Assembly: GCA_937924855.1 (NCBI GenBank)
Contig: CALEYQ010000080.1
Location: 62,001-126,000, forward strand
DNA: 64,000 nt
From: an uncultured Bacteroidota bacterium
GTDB lineage: Bacteria; Bacteroidota; Bacteroidia; JADZBD01
Direction: 5' to 3'
A program made the position numbers and the translations under genes. This document shows positions 53,049-63,843 of the stretch, one piece after another. Position 1 is the first letter of the stretch. Each line of letters starts with the position of its first letter. The notes below the pieces were generated by a model. That model ran no database searches. It was not told where the DNA came from and was given only the letters and a program-made list of their open reading frames with translations.

Positions 53049-54299
53049 ATGAGGAAGGATCAATTCATAGCGTTTTTAAACAACCCCGGAAAGCTGGGAA
53101 CCGAAGAGATAAAAGTTCTTGAGCCGGTGGTTCGGGAATTTCCCTGGTTTCAAATAGCCCGAATGTTGTATTTAAAAGCCCTGCATAATACCGAAAGCAT
53201 TCAATATCCTTCCGAGTTAAAGAAAGCTGCTTATTATATTTCCGACCGCAGGTTATTGTACAAACTCATTCAGGGAAAACCTGTTTCAGTTCCTGAAATC
53301 AAAGAAGCCCGGGTGGTTCCTCCGGAAAAGAAAACAGAAAAAGAAAAGACACCTGAGGTAAGTCCGAAAATCACCGCAAAAAAACCCGATCCTCCCAAAA
53401 AGGTTTCGGAATTTATTGAGGAGAAGAAAAAAGAATTGCAAAAAAAGGAGGGTTCTGAAGAAGAATCCATTGCCGACCGGATTTTAGCTTACACCAAAAA
53501 AGTAAAAGAGACCGGGGAATTTGTTTCGGGTTCCGACCAAAAAAAATCGCCGGAATCGCTCATTGAGAAAAGTCTGGCGGCTGAAAAATCGGGAAAAGAA
53601 AAGCCTGAGGAGAAGATTTCCGAAGAACCCCAACCGAAAGAAAAAGAGGTAAAAACTCCATTGGTTTCCAGTGAAGAAACCAAAGACACCGATAAAATTA
53701 TTGAGGAAGTAAATAAGGATATTTCAGAAATCGGAGATCCTAAGTCGGAGTTTGAAGATGTAGCCAAGGCAGAAGATGATATTACCAAACTCAGTAAGGA
53801 GTTCGCAACCGGAGCCTTACATGCGGGGTATGAAATAAAGGTATCGCCTTCTGAAAAGGGATCCGAAGGACACCAAAAGGAGAAGCCGGATGGGGGAGAA
53901 AAAGGAACCGAAGGCATCGTCGAAAAGATCGGCCTTCCAAAGAAAATGAAGCTTTCGGGCTGGCTAAGGGCATTGGAGGAAGGCAAAGAACTGGCGCATG
54001 AGGAAAGCGATAAGCCGGTTGTAACCAAAGCCAGTATGGAGGCCATTATCGACAAGTTTTTAGATGAGGAACCCAGAATCTCGAAGCCTCAGAAGAACTT
54101 TTTTTCGCCGGTAAACATGGCCAAACAGAGCATTACCGACGACGAAAACCTTGTAACTGAAACACTTGCAAGGATTTACGAAAAGCAGGGCAACTATTCC
54201 AAGGCCATCAGAACATATGAGATTTTGGCCTTGAAATATCCCGAAAAAAGCAGTTACTTTGCGTCCCTTATTTTGGAATTAAAATCGAAAAACGAATAA
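53049..54299 (+). CDS. Lys/Glu-rich protein with C-terminal TPR, function unknown
   Basis: From the ATG at 53049 this is a 416-residue cytosolic protein. A folded N-terminal part (about 1-80) contains FLNNPGKLGTEEIKVLEPVV and FPWFQIARMLYLKAL; a long disordered Lys/Glu/Pro/Ser-rich stretch (about 90-345) follows; then a C-terminal part with at least one TPR unit (LARIYEKQGNYSKAIRTYEILALKYP, about 375-400). There is no signal peptide or membrane helix. It begins 1 base after lptE and precedes secG by 10 bases, hinting at a link with envelope export. I recognise it only as a Bacteroidota-type conserved gene in this position; no function can be assigned. Confidence 0.8.
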   Translation: MRKDQFIAFLNNPGKLGTEEIKVLEPVVREFPWFQIARMLYLKALHNTESIQYPSELKKAAYYISDRRLLYKLIQGKPVSVPEIKEARVVPPEKKTEKEKTPEVSPKITAKKPDPPKKVSEFIEEKKKELQKKEGSEEESIADRILAYTKKVKETGEFVSGSDQKKSPESLIEKSLAAEKSGKEKPEEKISEEPQPKEKEVKTPLVSSEETKDTDKIIEEVNKDISEIGDPKSEFEDVAKAEDDITKLSKEFATGALHAGYEIKVSPSEKGSEGHQKEKPDGGEKGTEGIVEKIGLPKKMKLSGWLRALEEGKELAHEESDKPVVTKASMEAIIDKFLDEEPRISKPQKNFFSPVNMAKQSITDDENLVTETLARIYEKQGNYSKAIRTYEILALKYPEKSSYFASLILELKSKNE

Positions 54300-54309
54300 A
54301 TTTTTATCC

Positions 54310-54654
54310 ATGGGCTTAATAACCGTAATGATCATTTTTGTTTGTGTGTTGTTGGTTTTGGTGGTACTCATTCAAAACTCAAAAGGAGGCGGCATTGCTT
54401 CGAATTTTGCGAGCAACACGCAGGTAGTTGGCGTAAAGCGTCAGGCCGAGATCATTGAAAAAGTTACCTGGGGTTTGGTGATAGCCCTGATGTTATTATG
54501 TCTGGCCGCCAGTTCCGGCAGCCGCGGAGGATCTACCGATAAAGGAACCGGTGACAGTGCCATTAAAAATGCTGAGCTTCCGGTTACCCAGCCCGGGCCC
54601 AATGTTCCTGTAGCTCCGGGTAATAATCAGCCGCCCATTGCTCCCGGAAACTGA
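54310..54654 (+). CDS. secG: Preprotein translocase subunit SecG
   Basis: A 114-residue inner-membrane protein that assists SecYEG. Two transmembrane helices lie at about 3-22 and 53-71, with the conserved QNSKGGGIASNF loop between them. The Pro/Asn-rich C-terminal tail is typical in Bacteroidota. The start is ATG at 54310. Confidence 0.93.
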   Translation: MGLITVMIIFVCVLLVLVVLIQNSKGGGIASNFASNTQVVGVKRQAEIIEKVTWGLVIALMLLCLAASSGSRGGSTDKGTGDSAIKNAELPVTQPGPNVPVAPGNNQPPIAPGN

Positions 54655-54686
54655 TTTCCAGGATCAGCCGGTGACTTTTTTTCCTG

Positions 54687-54717
54687 TCAGATTTTCAATC
54701 CCGGAGGGGATTTCTGA
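54687..54717 (+). other. Imperfect hairpin in the secG-groES gap
   Basis: AATCCC-GGAG-GGGATT forms a 6-bp stem, extended by TCAGA/TCTGA after a 5-base bulge. No U-run follows. It may be a 3' end structure of secG mRNA. The remainder of 54655-54821 holds no CIRCE element (TTAGCACTC repeat) and only a poorly spaced promoter candidate. Confidence 0.3.
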
Positions 54718-54821
54718 AAAATTGTCGTTTGAAAAACCTCAAAAATCCTCTGGCATAAAATTGGATTTACAGGAGGCAAACGAAATAAATTAATTGTTTA
54801 ACCCAATAAATTAACAACAAA

Positions 54822-55100
54822 ATGGCTAAGATTAGCATTAAACCATTGGCCGACCGGGTTCTGGTTGAGTCGGCTCCTGCCGAGGAAAAAACTGCAGGCG
54901 GAATTATCATTCCTGACACTGCCAAGGAAAAGCCCCAAAAAGGAAAAGTGGTTGCTGTAGGAACCGGAAAGAAAGACGAACCCCTTACCGTTAAGGTGGG
55001 CGATCAGGTTCTTTACGGAAAATATGCCGGCACTGAAATCAGTGTTGACGGAAAAGAGTATTTAATCATGCGCGAATCTGACATTTTCGCTGTTCTGTAA
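54822..55100 (+). CDS. groES: Co-chaperonin GroES
   Basis: A 92-residue lid of the GroEL cage. [10 protein letters not shown] at the N-terminus, the mobile-loop region [18 protein letters not shown] and the C-terminal [13 protein letters not shown] match the family from end to end. groEL follows 29 bases later. No CIRCE operator is seen upstream, so heat regulation, if present, must work another way. Confidence 0.97.
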   Translation: MAKISIKPLADRVLVESAPAEEKTAGGIIIPDTAKEKPQKGKVVAVGTGKKDEPLTVKVGDQVLYGKYAGTEISVDGKEYLIMRESDIFAVL

Positions 55101-55123
55101 ATATTGTTAAACCTGAAAAATAA

Positions 55124-56764
<1,641 letters not shown>

Positions 56765-56783
56765 AATCCTGAACCCAAATAAT

Positions 56784-56815
56784 AAAAAACCCGCGGAGAC
56801 ACCGCGGGTTTTTTT
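56784..56815. terminator. Bidirectional intrinsic terminator between groEL and secA
   Basis: AACCCGCGG (56788-56796), AGACA loop, CCGCGGGTT (56802-56810) with flanking A and T runs: a 9-bp GC-rich stem followed by U residues on both strands. Confidence 0.9.
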
Positions 56816-56831
56816 ATGGCATTTCTTTATT

Positions 56832-59800
56832 TTAAGTACCGTGACAGTTTTTAAATTTCTTTCCGCTTCCACAGGGGCATGGATCGTTTCTTCCAACAGT
56901 TTTTTCAGATACCGCAGGTTGTTGCCGTACCGCTTCCTGATTGGGAGTCCCGACAGGGCCGGTAACTCCCGGAATATTTTGACCTGAACGACTGGTTTGC
57001 AGGCGTTCCTTAGGTCTGGGATGCTCAGAAGCCTGACGAACCCCTTTTCCTCCCTCATCGCCGGTAGCAATAACGGCCTTAACCAGGAAGGAAACAATAT
57101 CGCGGTTGGTTTTTGCCAGCATCTGGTTGAACAAATTAAAGGACTCAAACTTATAAATCAAGAGGGGATCCTTCTGTTCGTAAACAGCATTCTGAACGGT
57201 GGTTTTGAGGTCGTCCATTTCCCGCAAATGTTCTTTCCAGGCCTCATCAATGAGGGCTAATACAACACTCTTTTCCAACTCCGAGGGAAGGATTTTACAT
57301 TCCGATTCGTAAAGTGCTTTTAAATTGGCTACGAGCTGAAGGTTTTTAATACCATCGGTAATGGGAACGACAATGTTCTCAAAATTTCCACCCTGGTTTT
57401 CAAATACATTTTTAATTACCGGGAATGCAAGGCCGGCCATTTGTTCATTTTTCAGGGCGTATGCCTTCATTACTTCGGAATAAATTTCCTGAGCTAACAA
57501 ATCCGGGCCCAGATTTTTAAATTTTTCCTCATCTACCGGGCAATCGATGGCCAGAGAACGAAGCAGTTCAACTTTAAATCCTTCAAAATCTTTGGTCTCG
57601 GAATACTCATGGCATATTACACTGCCCACATCGAAAAGGGTATTTGCAACATCCACGGCAAGGCGTTCTCCGAAAAGGGCATTTCGGCGTTTGGTATAAA
57701 TTACTTCCCGCTGGGCATTCATAACATCATCGTACTCAATGAGTCGTTTCCGCTGCCCGAAATTATTTTCTTCAACTTTCTTTTGCGCCCTTTCAATAGA
57801 GCGGGTAATCATGCTGTGCTGAATGACATCCCCTTCTTTGTGGCCCATGCGGTCCATAAGCCGGGCAATACGGTCGGATCCGAAAATCCGCATGAGGTCA
57901 TCTTCCAGAGAAACAAAAAACTGGGACGATCCGGGATCGCCCTGACGACCGGCCCTTCCCCTAAGCTGGCGGTCGACCCTACGGGACTCATGCCTTTCAG
58001 TGCCGATGATGGCCAATCCTCCGGCGTCTTTAACTCCGGGTCCAAGTTTAATATCGGTACCCCGGCCTGCCATGTTGGTAGCAATGGTCACGGTACCTGC
58101 CTTACCGGCTTCCGCAACAATTTCGGCTTCCCTTTGGTGAAGTTTTGCGTTCAACACATTGTGTTTGATTTTCCGGAGGTTGAGCATTTTACTCAAGAGC
58201 TCTGAAATTTCAACGGAGGTGGTTCCAACCAGAACAGGTCTCCCCTGTTCCACCGTGGCTACAATTTCGTCGATTACGGCGTTGTATTTTTCCCTTTTGG
58301 TTTTGTAAACAAGGTCTTCCTTATCTTTTCTGACAATGGGTTTATTGGTAGGAACCACAACCACATCCAGCTTGTAAATATTCCAGAATTCCTGGGCTTC
58401 CGTTTCGGCCGTTCCGGTCATACCAGCCAGTTTGTGATACATGCGGAAGTAATTCTGGAGTGTAATGGTGGCATAAGTTTGGGTTGCCGCCTCCACCTTT
58501 ACACTTTCTTTAGCTTCAATGGCCTGATGCAGTCCGTCGGAATATCTTCTTCCGTCGAGAACCCTGCCCGTTTGCTCATCTACGATTTTAACTTTCCCGT
58601 CCTGTATGATGTATTCCACATCCTTTTCGAAGAGGGTATAAGCTTTAAGAAGTTGATGAACTGTATGGATTCGTTCCGACTTAATGGAAAAATCACGCAG
58701 GAGTTCATCTTTCTTTTTCCTTTTCTCGTCTTCCGACCCGGAGAATTTTTCAATTTCGGCCATTCCTGAACCCACATCAGGCAGAATGAAGAAGCGGGTA
58801 TCTTCGGTAGCGGTGGTCATGAGTTCGAGGCCCTTTTCGGTAAGTTCCACGCTGTTGTTTTTTTCATCAATCACGAAAAACAATTCTGCATCTACCAGGT
58901 GCATGTTTTTGGATTGCTCCTGCATATAGAAGTTTTCGGTTTTTTGCAGGATGGCCCGGATTCCCGGTTCGGAAAGATATTTAATCAGTGCTTTGTTCTT
59001 AGGTAATCCCCGGTAGGCCCTTAATAAGGCCATCCCGCCTTGCCCTTCTTTTTCACCGGAATTTCCGGCGGCAATCAGTTTTCGGGCATCGGAAAGAACG
59101 GTATTAACATAATTCCTTTGGGCATTAAACAGCTTTTCAACCTTGGGTTTATATGCCAGAAACTCCTGGTTGTCGCCTTTGGGGGTTGGACCGGAAATAA
59201 TAAGTGGAGTTCGGGCATCGTCGATAAGAACCGAGTCAACCTCATCCACGATAGCGTAATGATGCTTGCGCTGAACAAGATCGTCAACCGAACGGCCCAT
59301 ATTATCGCGCAGGTAATCAAATCCAAATTCATTATTGGTTCCGTAGGTAATATCGGCCAGGTAGGCCTGCCTTCGTTCAGGTGTGTTGGATTCATGGAGG
59401 TCGATACAATCGACGGTGAGACCCAGAAATTCAAAAAGAGGGCCGTTCCATTCGGCATCCCGCCGCGAAAGGTAGTTGTTAACCGTTACAATGTGCACGC
59501 CTTTTCCGGCGAGGGCATTGAGGTAAACGGGCAAGGTAGCTACCAGGGTTTTACCTTCCCCGGTTGCCATTTCGGCAATTTTTCCCTGATGAAGCACCAC
59601 CCCGCCGAGCAGCTGAACATCATAGTGAACCATATCCCAGGTTACCTCATTTCCGGCGGCAATCCAGGTATTACTCCAAATGGCGGTATCGCCCTCAATC
59701 TTCACATTTTCCTTTTTCACGGCAAGGCGGCGGTCGAGTTCCGTTGCTTTAACCCGTATTTCCTTGTTTTCCTTAAATCTTCTTGCGGTTTCTTTAACCA

Positions 59801-60134
59801 CCCCAAAAGCTTCGGGAAGAATTTCATTCAAAACCTCTTCGATTTTGGCTTTCAGGTCTTTTTCAAGCTTATCGATACGGGTATATAGCTCTTGCTTTTG
59901 TTCGATATCGGCATTCGTTTCTGCCTCCTTTCTCAGGGCATCTATTTCCTTTTGTTCTTCAAGAATATGATCGGCAATCCGCTTTCTGAATTCGTTGGTT
60001 TTATTCCTGAGTTCATCGTTGGAAATATTTTTCAGAAGCTCCCAGGCCTCATTTATGGAAGTTACGATGGGTAAAATGGCTTTTCGGTCGCGCTCGTACT
60101 TAGAACCAAAAATTTTAGAAATAAAGTCTAACAT
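56832..60134 (-). CDS. secA: Preprotein translocase ATPase SecA
   Basis: The motor that drives proteins through SecYEG. At 1100 residues it is about 200 longer than E. coli SecA, as is common in Bacteroidota. The N-terminal part carries an extra coiled-coil-like Lys/Glu segment (about 55-110) and another insertion follows GPTPKGDNQ. Key motifs: [11 protein letters not shown] (Walker A), [52 protein letters not shown]. The C-terminus ends in the zinc-binding SEC-C motif [16 protein letters not shown]. An 8-bp inverted repeat (GGTAAAAT/ATTTTACC, 60167-60189) lies just upstream; its role is unclear. Confidence 0.98.
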   Translation of the reverse strand: MLDFISKIFGSKYERDRKAILPIVTSINEAWELLKNISNDELRNKTNEFRKRIADHILEEQKEIDALRKEAETNADIEQKQELYTRIDKLEKDLKAKIEEVLNEILPEAFGVVKETARRFKENKEIRVKATELDRRLAVKKENVKIEGDTAIWSNTWIAAGNEVTWDMVHYDVQLLGGVVLHQGKIAEMATGEGKTLVATLPVYLNALAGKGVHIVTVNNYLSRRDAEWNGPLFEFLGLTVDCIDLHESNTPERRQAYLADITYGTNNEFGFDYLRDNMGRSVDDLVQRKHHYAIVDEVDSVLIDDARTPLIISGPTPKGDNQEFLAYKPKVEKLFNAQRNYVNTVLSDARKLIAAGNSGEKEGQGGMALLRAYRGLPKNKALIKYLSEPGIRAILQKTENFYMQEQSKNMHLVDAELFFVIDEKNNSVELTEKGLELMTTATEDTRFFILPDVGSGMAEIEKFSGSEDEKRKKKDELLRDFSIKSERIHTVHQLLKAYTLFEKDVEYIIQDGKVKIVDEQTGRVLDGRRYSDGLHQAIEAKESVKVEAATQTYATITLQNYFRMYHKLAGMTGTAETEAQEFWNIYKLDVVVVPTNKPIVRKDKEDLVYKTKREKYNAVIDEIVATVEQGRPVLVGTTSVEISELLSKMLNLRKIKHNVLNAKLHQREAEIVAEAGKAGTVTIATNMAGRGTDIKLGPGVKDAGGLAIIGTERHESRRVDRQLRGRAGRQGDPGSSQFFVSLEDDLMRIFGSDRIARLMDRMGHKEGDVIQHSMITRSIERAQKKVEENNFGQRKRLIEYDDVMNAQREVIYTKRRNALFGERLAVDVANTLFDVGSVICHEYSETKDFEGFKVELLRSLAIDCPVDEEKFKNLGPDLLAQEIYSEVMKAYALKNEQMAGLAFPVIKNVFENQGGNFENIVVPITDGIKNLQLVANLKALYESECKILPSELEKSVVLALIDEAWKEHLREMDDLKTTVQNAVYEQKDPLLIYKFESFNLFNQMLAKTNRDIVSFLVKAVIATGDEGGKGVRQASEHPRPKERLQTSRSGQNIPGVTGPVGTPNQEAVRQQPAVSEKTVGRNDPCPCGSGKKFKNCHGT

Positions 60135-60262
60135 AAACGGTTATCCCGGGGTTAAATTAATGGGAGGGTAAAATTAAGGTTATTTTACCATTCCTGCAGG
60201 AGAATGGCAATATTGATGCCAGGTGTTTTTACCGGCAAAATGGCAGGAAATGAATCAAAAAA

Positions 60263-60484
60263 TCAGTATTCGTCCTCGTTGAAGAAGAAATCCTCTTTGG
60301 TAGGATAGTCGGGCCAAATGTCTTCGATGGATTCGTACACTTCACCCTCGTCTTCGATTTCCTGGAGGTTTTCGATAACTTCAAGAGGAGCACAGGCACG
60401 CATGGCAAAATCCACAAGTTCTTCTTTTGTGGCGGGCCAAGGTGCATCTTCCAGGTAAGATGCCAATTCTAAAGTCCAGTACAT
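60263..60484 (-). CDS. DUF2795 small acidic protein
   Basis: A 73-residue acidic protein (YWTLELASYLEDAPWPATKEEL at the N-terminus, ending in an Asp/Glu/Phe-rich tail) that I recognise as the highly conserved Bacteroidota DUF2795 protein. Function is unknown; the DUF2795 fold is small and helical. The ATG at 60482-60484 is preceded by a genuine Shine-Dalgarno-like AAAGGAGA (60489-60496), unusual here, and by a strong promoter. Frames extended to 60619 read through the A/T-rich leader and are rejected. It is monocistronic between secA and the adenosyltransferase. Confidence 0.88.
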   Translation of the reverse strand: MYWTLELASYLEDAPWPATKEELVDFAMRACAPLEVIENLQEIEDEGEVYESIEDIWPDYPTKEDFFFNEDEY

Positions 60485-60488
60485 AGTA

Positions 60489-60496
60489 TCTCCTTT
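60489..60496 (-). promoter_or_regulatory. Strong Shine-Dalgarno sequence of the DUF2795 gene
   Basis: AAAGGAGA on the minus strand, ending 4 bases before the ATG. It fixes the start at 60484 and stands out because most genes in this window have no such site. Confidence 0.7.
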
Positions 60497-60590
60497 TGGT
60501 ATGATTAGAACGAAAAAAAATTTAAAATGGTTGCTTTTGCCTTCAATTTTTTTTGGGTTTTTTTTTAAAAGAAACCCTTTGATTTTCGTG

Positions 60591-60620
60591 CAAAAGTAAA
60601 CATTACAACAACATATCAAA
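60591..60620 (-). promoter_or_regulatory. Predicted promoter of the DUF2795 gene
   Basis: On the minus strand TTTG (60617-60620), 18 bases, TACTTTTG (60591-60598): a match at every fixed position. It leaves an A/T-rich leader of about 100 bases before the ATG, which contains a GGGTTT/AAACCC inverted repeat. Confidence 0.65.
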
Positions 60621-60672
60621 ATTCTGTTAAAAAAACCTGAAAACCGGGATATTTCTCAGAAGAGGTCTGAGC

Positions 60673-61221
60673 TTAAGATCTTGGATTCCAGGGCCTTTCC
60701 TGAATTCCGGCTTGTTGGTGAATATAGCGTGAGAGGACGAAAAGGTAGTCTGAGAGGCGGTTAAGGTAAATAACTGCCAGGGGTTCGAGGTCTTCATTCC
60801 GGGCAAGTGCAACCAGTTTTCTTTCGGCTCTCCGGCAAACGCATCGTGCAATATGACATGTCGAAATGGCCTGATTTCCACCGGGCAGGATAAAATTCTT
60901 TAGCTCCGGGAGGCTTTCATTCATTCGATCGATTTCATTTTCGAGGAGTTTTACATCTCCTTCTTCAAGGCCCGGCAATTTCATTTTCGATTTGCTTTTA
61001 TCCTCAGCCGCCAGCGCCCCCAGAGTAAAAAGGCGGTCCTGAATTTCTTCCAGGGTTTTAAGGCAATCCGCGGGAGGATTTTGATCCATAACCATTCCAA
61101 TCCATGAATTCAGTTCGTCCATTGTACCATAAGCTTCAATGCGGTAATGATCTTTTTCAACCCGGGTTCCGCCAATCAGGGAGGTTTTTCCTGCATCGCC
61201 GGTTTTGGTATAAATTTTCAT
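60673..61221 (-). CDS. Corrinoid adenosyltransferase, PduO type
   Basis: It transfers adenosyl from ATP to cob(I)alamin to make coenzyme B12. The 182-residue protein has the PduO signature: N-terminal MKIYTKTGDAGKTSLIGGTRV (ATP loop), AYGTMDELNSWIG, the helical core with ENEIDRMNESLPELKNFILPGG, and HIARCVCRRAERKLV followed by YLNRLSDYLFVLSRY. All conserved Arg and Asp/Asn contacts are present. It follows the LolD-like ATPase by 10 bases; there are no cobalamin riboswitch features nearby. Confidence 0.94.
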   Translation of the reverse strand: MKIYTKTGDAGKTSLIGGTRVEKDHYRIEAYGTMDELNSWIGMVMDQNPPADCLKTLEEIQDRLFTLGALAAEDKSKSKMKLPGLEEGDVKLLENEIDRMNESLPELKNFILPGGNQAISTCHIARCVCRRAERKLVALARNEDLEPLAVIYLNRLSDYLFVLSRYIHQQAGIQERPWNPRS

Positions 61222-61231
61222 GGTGGATTAT

Positions 61232-61942
61232 TTAAACGGTGGCGACTTTAGTGATTCTTTCGTTGCGGAGGTCCGTTTCAACAAGACCGTCCTTTAAGCG
61301 AACGATGCGATGGGCATGCTGGGCAATATCTTCTTCGTGGGTAACCACAATAATGGTATTTCCTTTATTGTGTATTTCTTCGAAAAGTCCCATAATCTCG
61401 ATGGAGGTTTTCGAATCCAGGTTTCCGGTAGGCTCATCGGCCAGAATAATGGAGGGTTCATTAACAAGCGCTCTGGCAATAGCCACCCTTTGTCTTTGTC
61501 CGCCCGAGAGCTCATTAGGTTTATGATCCATTCTGTCGCCCAGACCAACCTGGTTCAAAACCTCTTTACCTCTTTCGAGGCGAAGATTTTTAGGCATACC
61601 GGCATAAACCAGGGGCAGGGTTACATTCTCAAGAGCGGTAAGTCGGGGCAGCAGGTTAAACGTTTGAAAAACAAACCCAATTTCTTTATTGCGAACCTCG
61701 GCAAGCTCATTGTCGCTCATCCGGGCTACATTTTGGCCATTGAGAAAATAATCACCGCCTGAGGGTGTATCCAGGCAGCCCAGCATATTCATCAGGGTAG
61801 ATTTTCCGGAGCCCGACGGACCCATAAGGGCCACATATTCATTTTTTTTAATAGCGAGACTAATGGAACGGAGGGCGTAGATGGTTTCGTTTCCTACGTG
61901 GTAAATCCGTGAAATATCATTTATGGAAATAATTTCCTGCAT
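61232..61942 (-). CDS. ABC transporter ATP-binding protein, LolD/MacB type
   Basis: A 236-residue ATPase with GPSGSGKST (Walker A, about 40-48), [15 protein letters not shown] (signature) and [14 protein letters not shown] (Walker B plus the LolD/MacB DEPTGNLD pattern). Members pair with FtsX-like permeases of the MacB/LolC kind, acting in lipoprotein release, efflux or cell-wall signalling. No permease gene is next to it in the window, so its partner is elsewhere. It is first of a two-gene unit with the adenosyltransferase. Confidence 0.9.
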   Translation of the reverse strand: MQEIISINDISRIYHVGNETIYALRSISLAIKKNEYVALMGPSGSGKSTLMNMLGCLDTPSGGDYFLNGQNVARMSDNELAEVRNKEIGFVFQTFNLLPRLTALENVTLPLVYAGMPKNLRLERGKEVLNQVGLGDRMDHKPNELSGGQRQRVAIARALVNEPSIILADEPTGNLDSKTSIEIMGLFEEIHNKGNTIIVVTHEEDIAQHAHRIVRLKDGLVETDLRNERITKVATV

Positions 61943-62014
61943 TCCTTCAAAAATAGGAAAAAGAAACGAGCCCTTTTGAATCTGTTACGAGCGGTGGAAA
62001 TTAAACCGAATCGG

Positions 62015-62779
62015 TTAAAATCGGAGCATGAAATGTTCTTTGTGGTGGCGGGGATGAAAAAAAACAATGCCGGTCTCAAAAAGATCCAGAGATAAAGTAA
62101 CCCGGGGATGCGATTTAATTGTGTTCCATGCCCTGATCATTCCCCCGGACCAGCGGATGTCGTCGAAAACAAAAATGCTGTCTTCTGAAGCCTTTGGCAG
62201 ACAAAGTCTGAAGTACTCAAGGGTAGCGGATTCGGTATGGTTCCCATCAAAATAAATGAAGTCGGGACTTTCCTCATGGGCAAGAATCCGGGGAATGTGG
62301 TCTGAAAAATTTCCTGCCTGTAAGGAAACATTATCCAGTTTAAGATTCCCGAGAATGCGATTGGCCACATCCAGAACACCCGGGCAACCATCCAAAGACA
62401 TCACCTTTGTTTCGGAGGAGGGGGCTGCCAGATATGCCGTAGAAACTCCCAGGCTGGTACCCAGTTCCAAAACCCGTTTCGGCTTGTATTTTTCCACCAT
62501 TCTGAAAAGCAGTTTTCCTTTTCTGGGAGAGGCAAGTGATTTTCTGGCAATCGCCGCAATTTTTCGGGGGCCGGACTTTCCGGTTCCCAGGTCGGTAAAC
62601 TCTATTGATTCCTGTGAAGCAAGGAGTTTTTTCCGTTCCGCTTCAATTTCCTGAAACTTATAAAAGGGCTCGGGATTCCCCAGTACCCGGTTATAGAATT
62701 CAAACACGAAGGGAGAGTGAATTCCCGAAGCTGTTTTTGCTTTTAGGAGGAAGGAAATATATTCTTTAATTTTATTCAA
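62015..62779 (-). CDS. Class I SAM-dependent methyltransferase, O-methyltransferase-like
   Basis: A 254-residue protein with a Rossmann methyltransferase core: VLELGTSLGVSTAYLA (SAM loop, about 116-131), VMSLDGCPGVLDVANRIL, PDFIYFDGNHTESATLEYF and SIFVFDDIRWSGGMIRAW. It resembles the Methyltransf_24 group of O-methyltransferases, with a helical N-terminal segment (FLLKAKTASGIHSPFVFEFY) that is often seen in Bacteroidota homologues. Substrate unknown. The start is a TTG at 62777-62779. It is divergent from the isoaspartyl peptidase with 35 bases between them. Confidence 0.82.
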   Translation of the reverse strand: MNKIKEYISFLLKAKTASGIHSPFVFEFYNRVLGNPEPFYKFQEIEAERKKLLASQESIEFTDLGTGKSGPRKIAAIARKSLASPRKGKLLFRMVEKYKPKRVLELGTSLGVSTAYLAAPSSETKVMSLDGCPGVLDVANRILGNLKLDNVSLQAGNFSDHIPRILAHEESPDFIYFDGNHTESATLEYFRLCLPKASEDSIFVFDDIRWSGGMIRAWNTIKSHPRVTLSLDLFETGIVFFHPRHHKEHFMLRF

Positions 62780-62814
62780 TGTATTTAACTCTGATCTATT
62801 AAAAATACAAATCT

Positions 62815-63843
62815 ATGGGCATGACAAGGATAATACTTTTAATAATTTCAATTTTCAATTTTATTATTATGGAATCTCAGGAAAAAAAATTCGGATTGGT
62901 AATACATGGTGGAGCGGGCACCATTAAAAAAGAAAACCTGAGCAAGGAACTGGAAGCGGAATATTTTAAAGTAATGAATGAGGCGCTGAAGGCCGGTTAT
63001 GAAATTCTTGAGAAAGGTGGAAGTGCCCTGGCTGCCGTGGAGGCTGCCATAATTATCATGGAGGATTCCCCGCTTTTCAATGCCGGTAAGGGCAGTGTAT
63101 TTTCACACGATGAAAAAAACGAACTGGATGCCAGCATTATGGATGGGAAAACCGGAGGAGCCGGAGCGGTTTCCGGGGTGGGTACTATCAAAAATCCAAT
63201 TACTACCGCCCGTTTTGTAATGGAAAAAAGTCCGCATGTTTTACTTTCCGGAAAAGGGGCCGAAATTTTTGCAGAAAAAATGGGACAGGTTCCCGTACCT
63301 CCCTCCTACTTTTTTGATGCCCGAAGGTTCGAGCAATTAAAAAAAATCAAAGAAACGGATAAAATAAAACTGGATCACAGCAGCGACACGACGGGCATGT
63401 TGTTTCCGGATACGGATTACGGGGATAAAAAATTCGGGACTGTAGGATGCGTAGCCCTTGACAAAAACGGAAATCTGGCCGCCGGTACCAGTACGGGTGG
63501 CATGACCAATAAAAAATTCGGTCGGGTTGGGGATGCACCCATCATAGGGGCGGGCACTTTTGCCAAAAACTCTACCTGTGCCATTTCCTGCACCGGGCAT
63601 GGGGAGTATTTTATCCGGAATGTTGTTGCCTATGATGTTTCCGCCCTCATGGAATACAAAGGGATGAGCCTGGATGCAGCCTCAAATCTTGTTATTCAGA
63701 AAAAGTTAAAGGAGCAGGGCGGCGAGGGAGGATTGATTGGGATTGACAAAAAAGGGAATATTGTAATGCCCTTTAACACATCCGGCATGTACCGGGGTTA
63801 TATGATCAACGGAAAATCGGAGGTTAAAATTTACAAGGATTGA
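62815..63843 (+). CDS. Isoaspartyl peptidase / L-asparaginase (Ntn-hydrolase type)
   Basis: A type 2 plant-type asparaginase precursor that cuts itself to expose an N-terminal Thr. The 342-residue chain has VIHGGAGTI near residue 29-37, FNAGKGSVF, DASIMDGKTGGAGAVSGV, and the cleavage site FGTVGCVALD with catalytic T209; GTSTGGMTNKKFGRVGDAP forms the substrate pocket. It removes isoaspartyl dipeptides or hydrolyses asparagine. The first 22 residues (MGMTRIILLIISIFNFII) look like a signal peptide, so the enzyme is probably periplasmic; if translation begins at the ATG at 62869 it would be cytosolic. Convergent with purS with no gap. Confidence 0.92.
   Translation: MGMTRIILLIISIFNFIIMESQEKKFGLVIHGGAGTIKKENLSKELEAEYFKVMNEALKAGYEILEKGGSALAAVEAAIIIMEDSPLFNAGKGSVFSHDEKNELDASIMDGKTGGAGAVSGVGTIKNPITTARFVMEKSPHVLLSGKGAEIFAEKMGQVPVPPSYFFDARRFEQLKKIKETDKIKLDHSSDTTGMLFPDTDYGDKKFGTVGCVALDKNGNLAAGTSTGGMTNKKFGRVGDAPIIGAGTFAKNSTCAISCTGHGEYFIRNVVAYDVSALMEYKGMSLDAASNLVIQKKLKEQGGEGGLIGIDKKGNIVMPFNTSGMYRGYMINGKSEVKIYKD

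Noticed and set aside
54728..54763. TTTG and TAAAATTG before groES as a promoter
   Set aside because: The spacer is 24 bases, longer than the 18-20 seen in the other candidates, and the -7 box has a mismatch.
54655..54821. CIRCE heat-shock operator before groES
   Set aside because: Neither TTAGCACTC nor its inverted partner occurs in the gap.
59040..59888. 282-residue plus-strand ORF opposite secA
   Set aside because: It is antisense to a fully conserved part of SecA and has no recognisable domain; long shadows are expected in this base composition.
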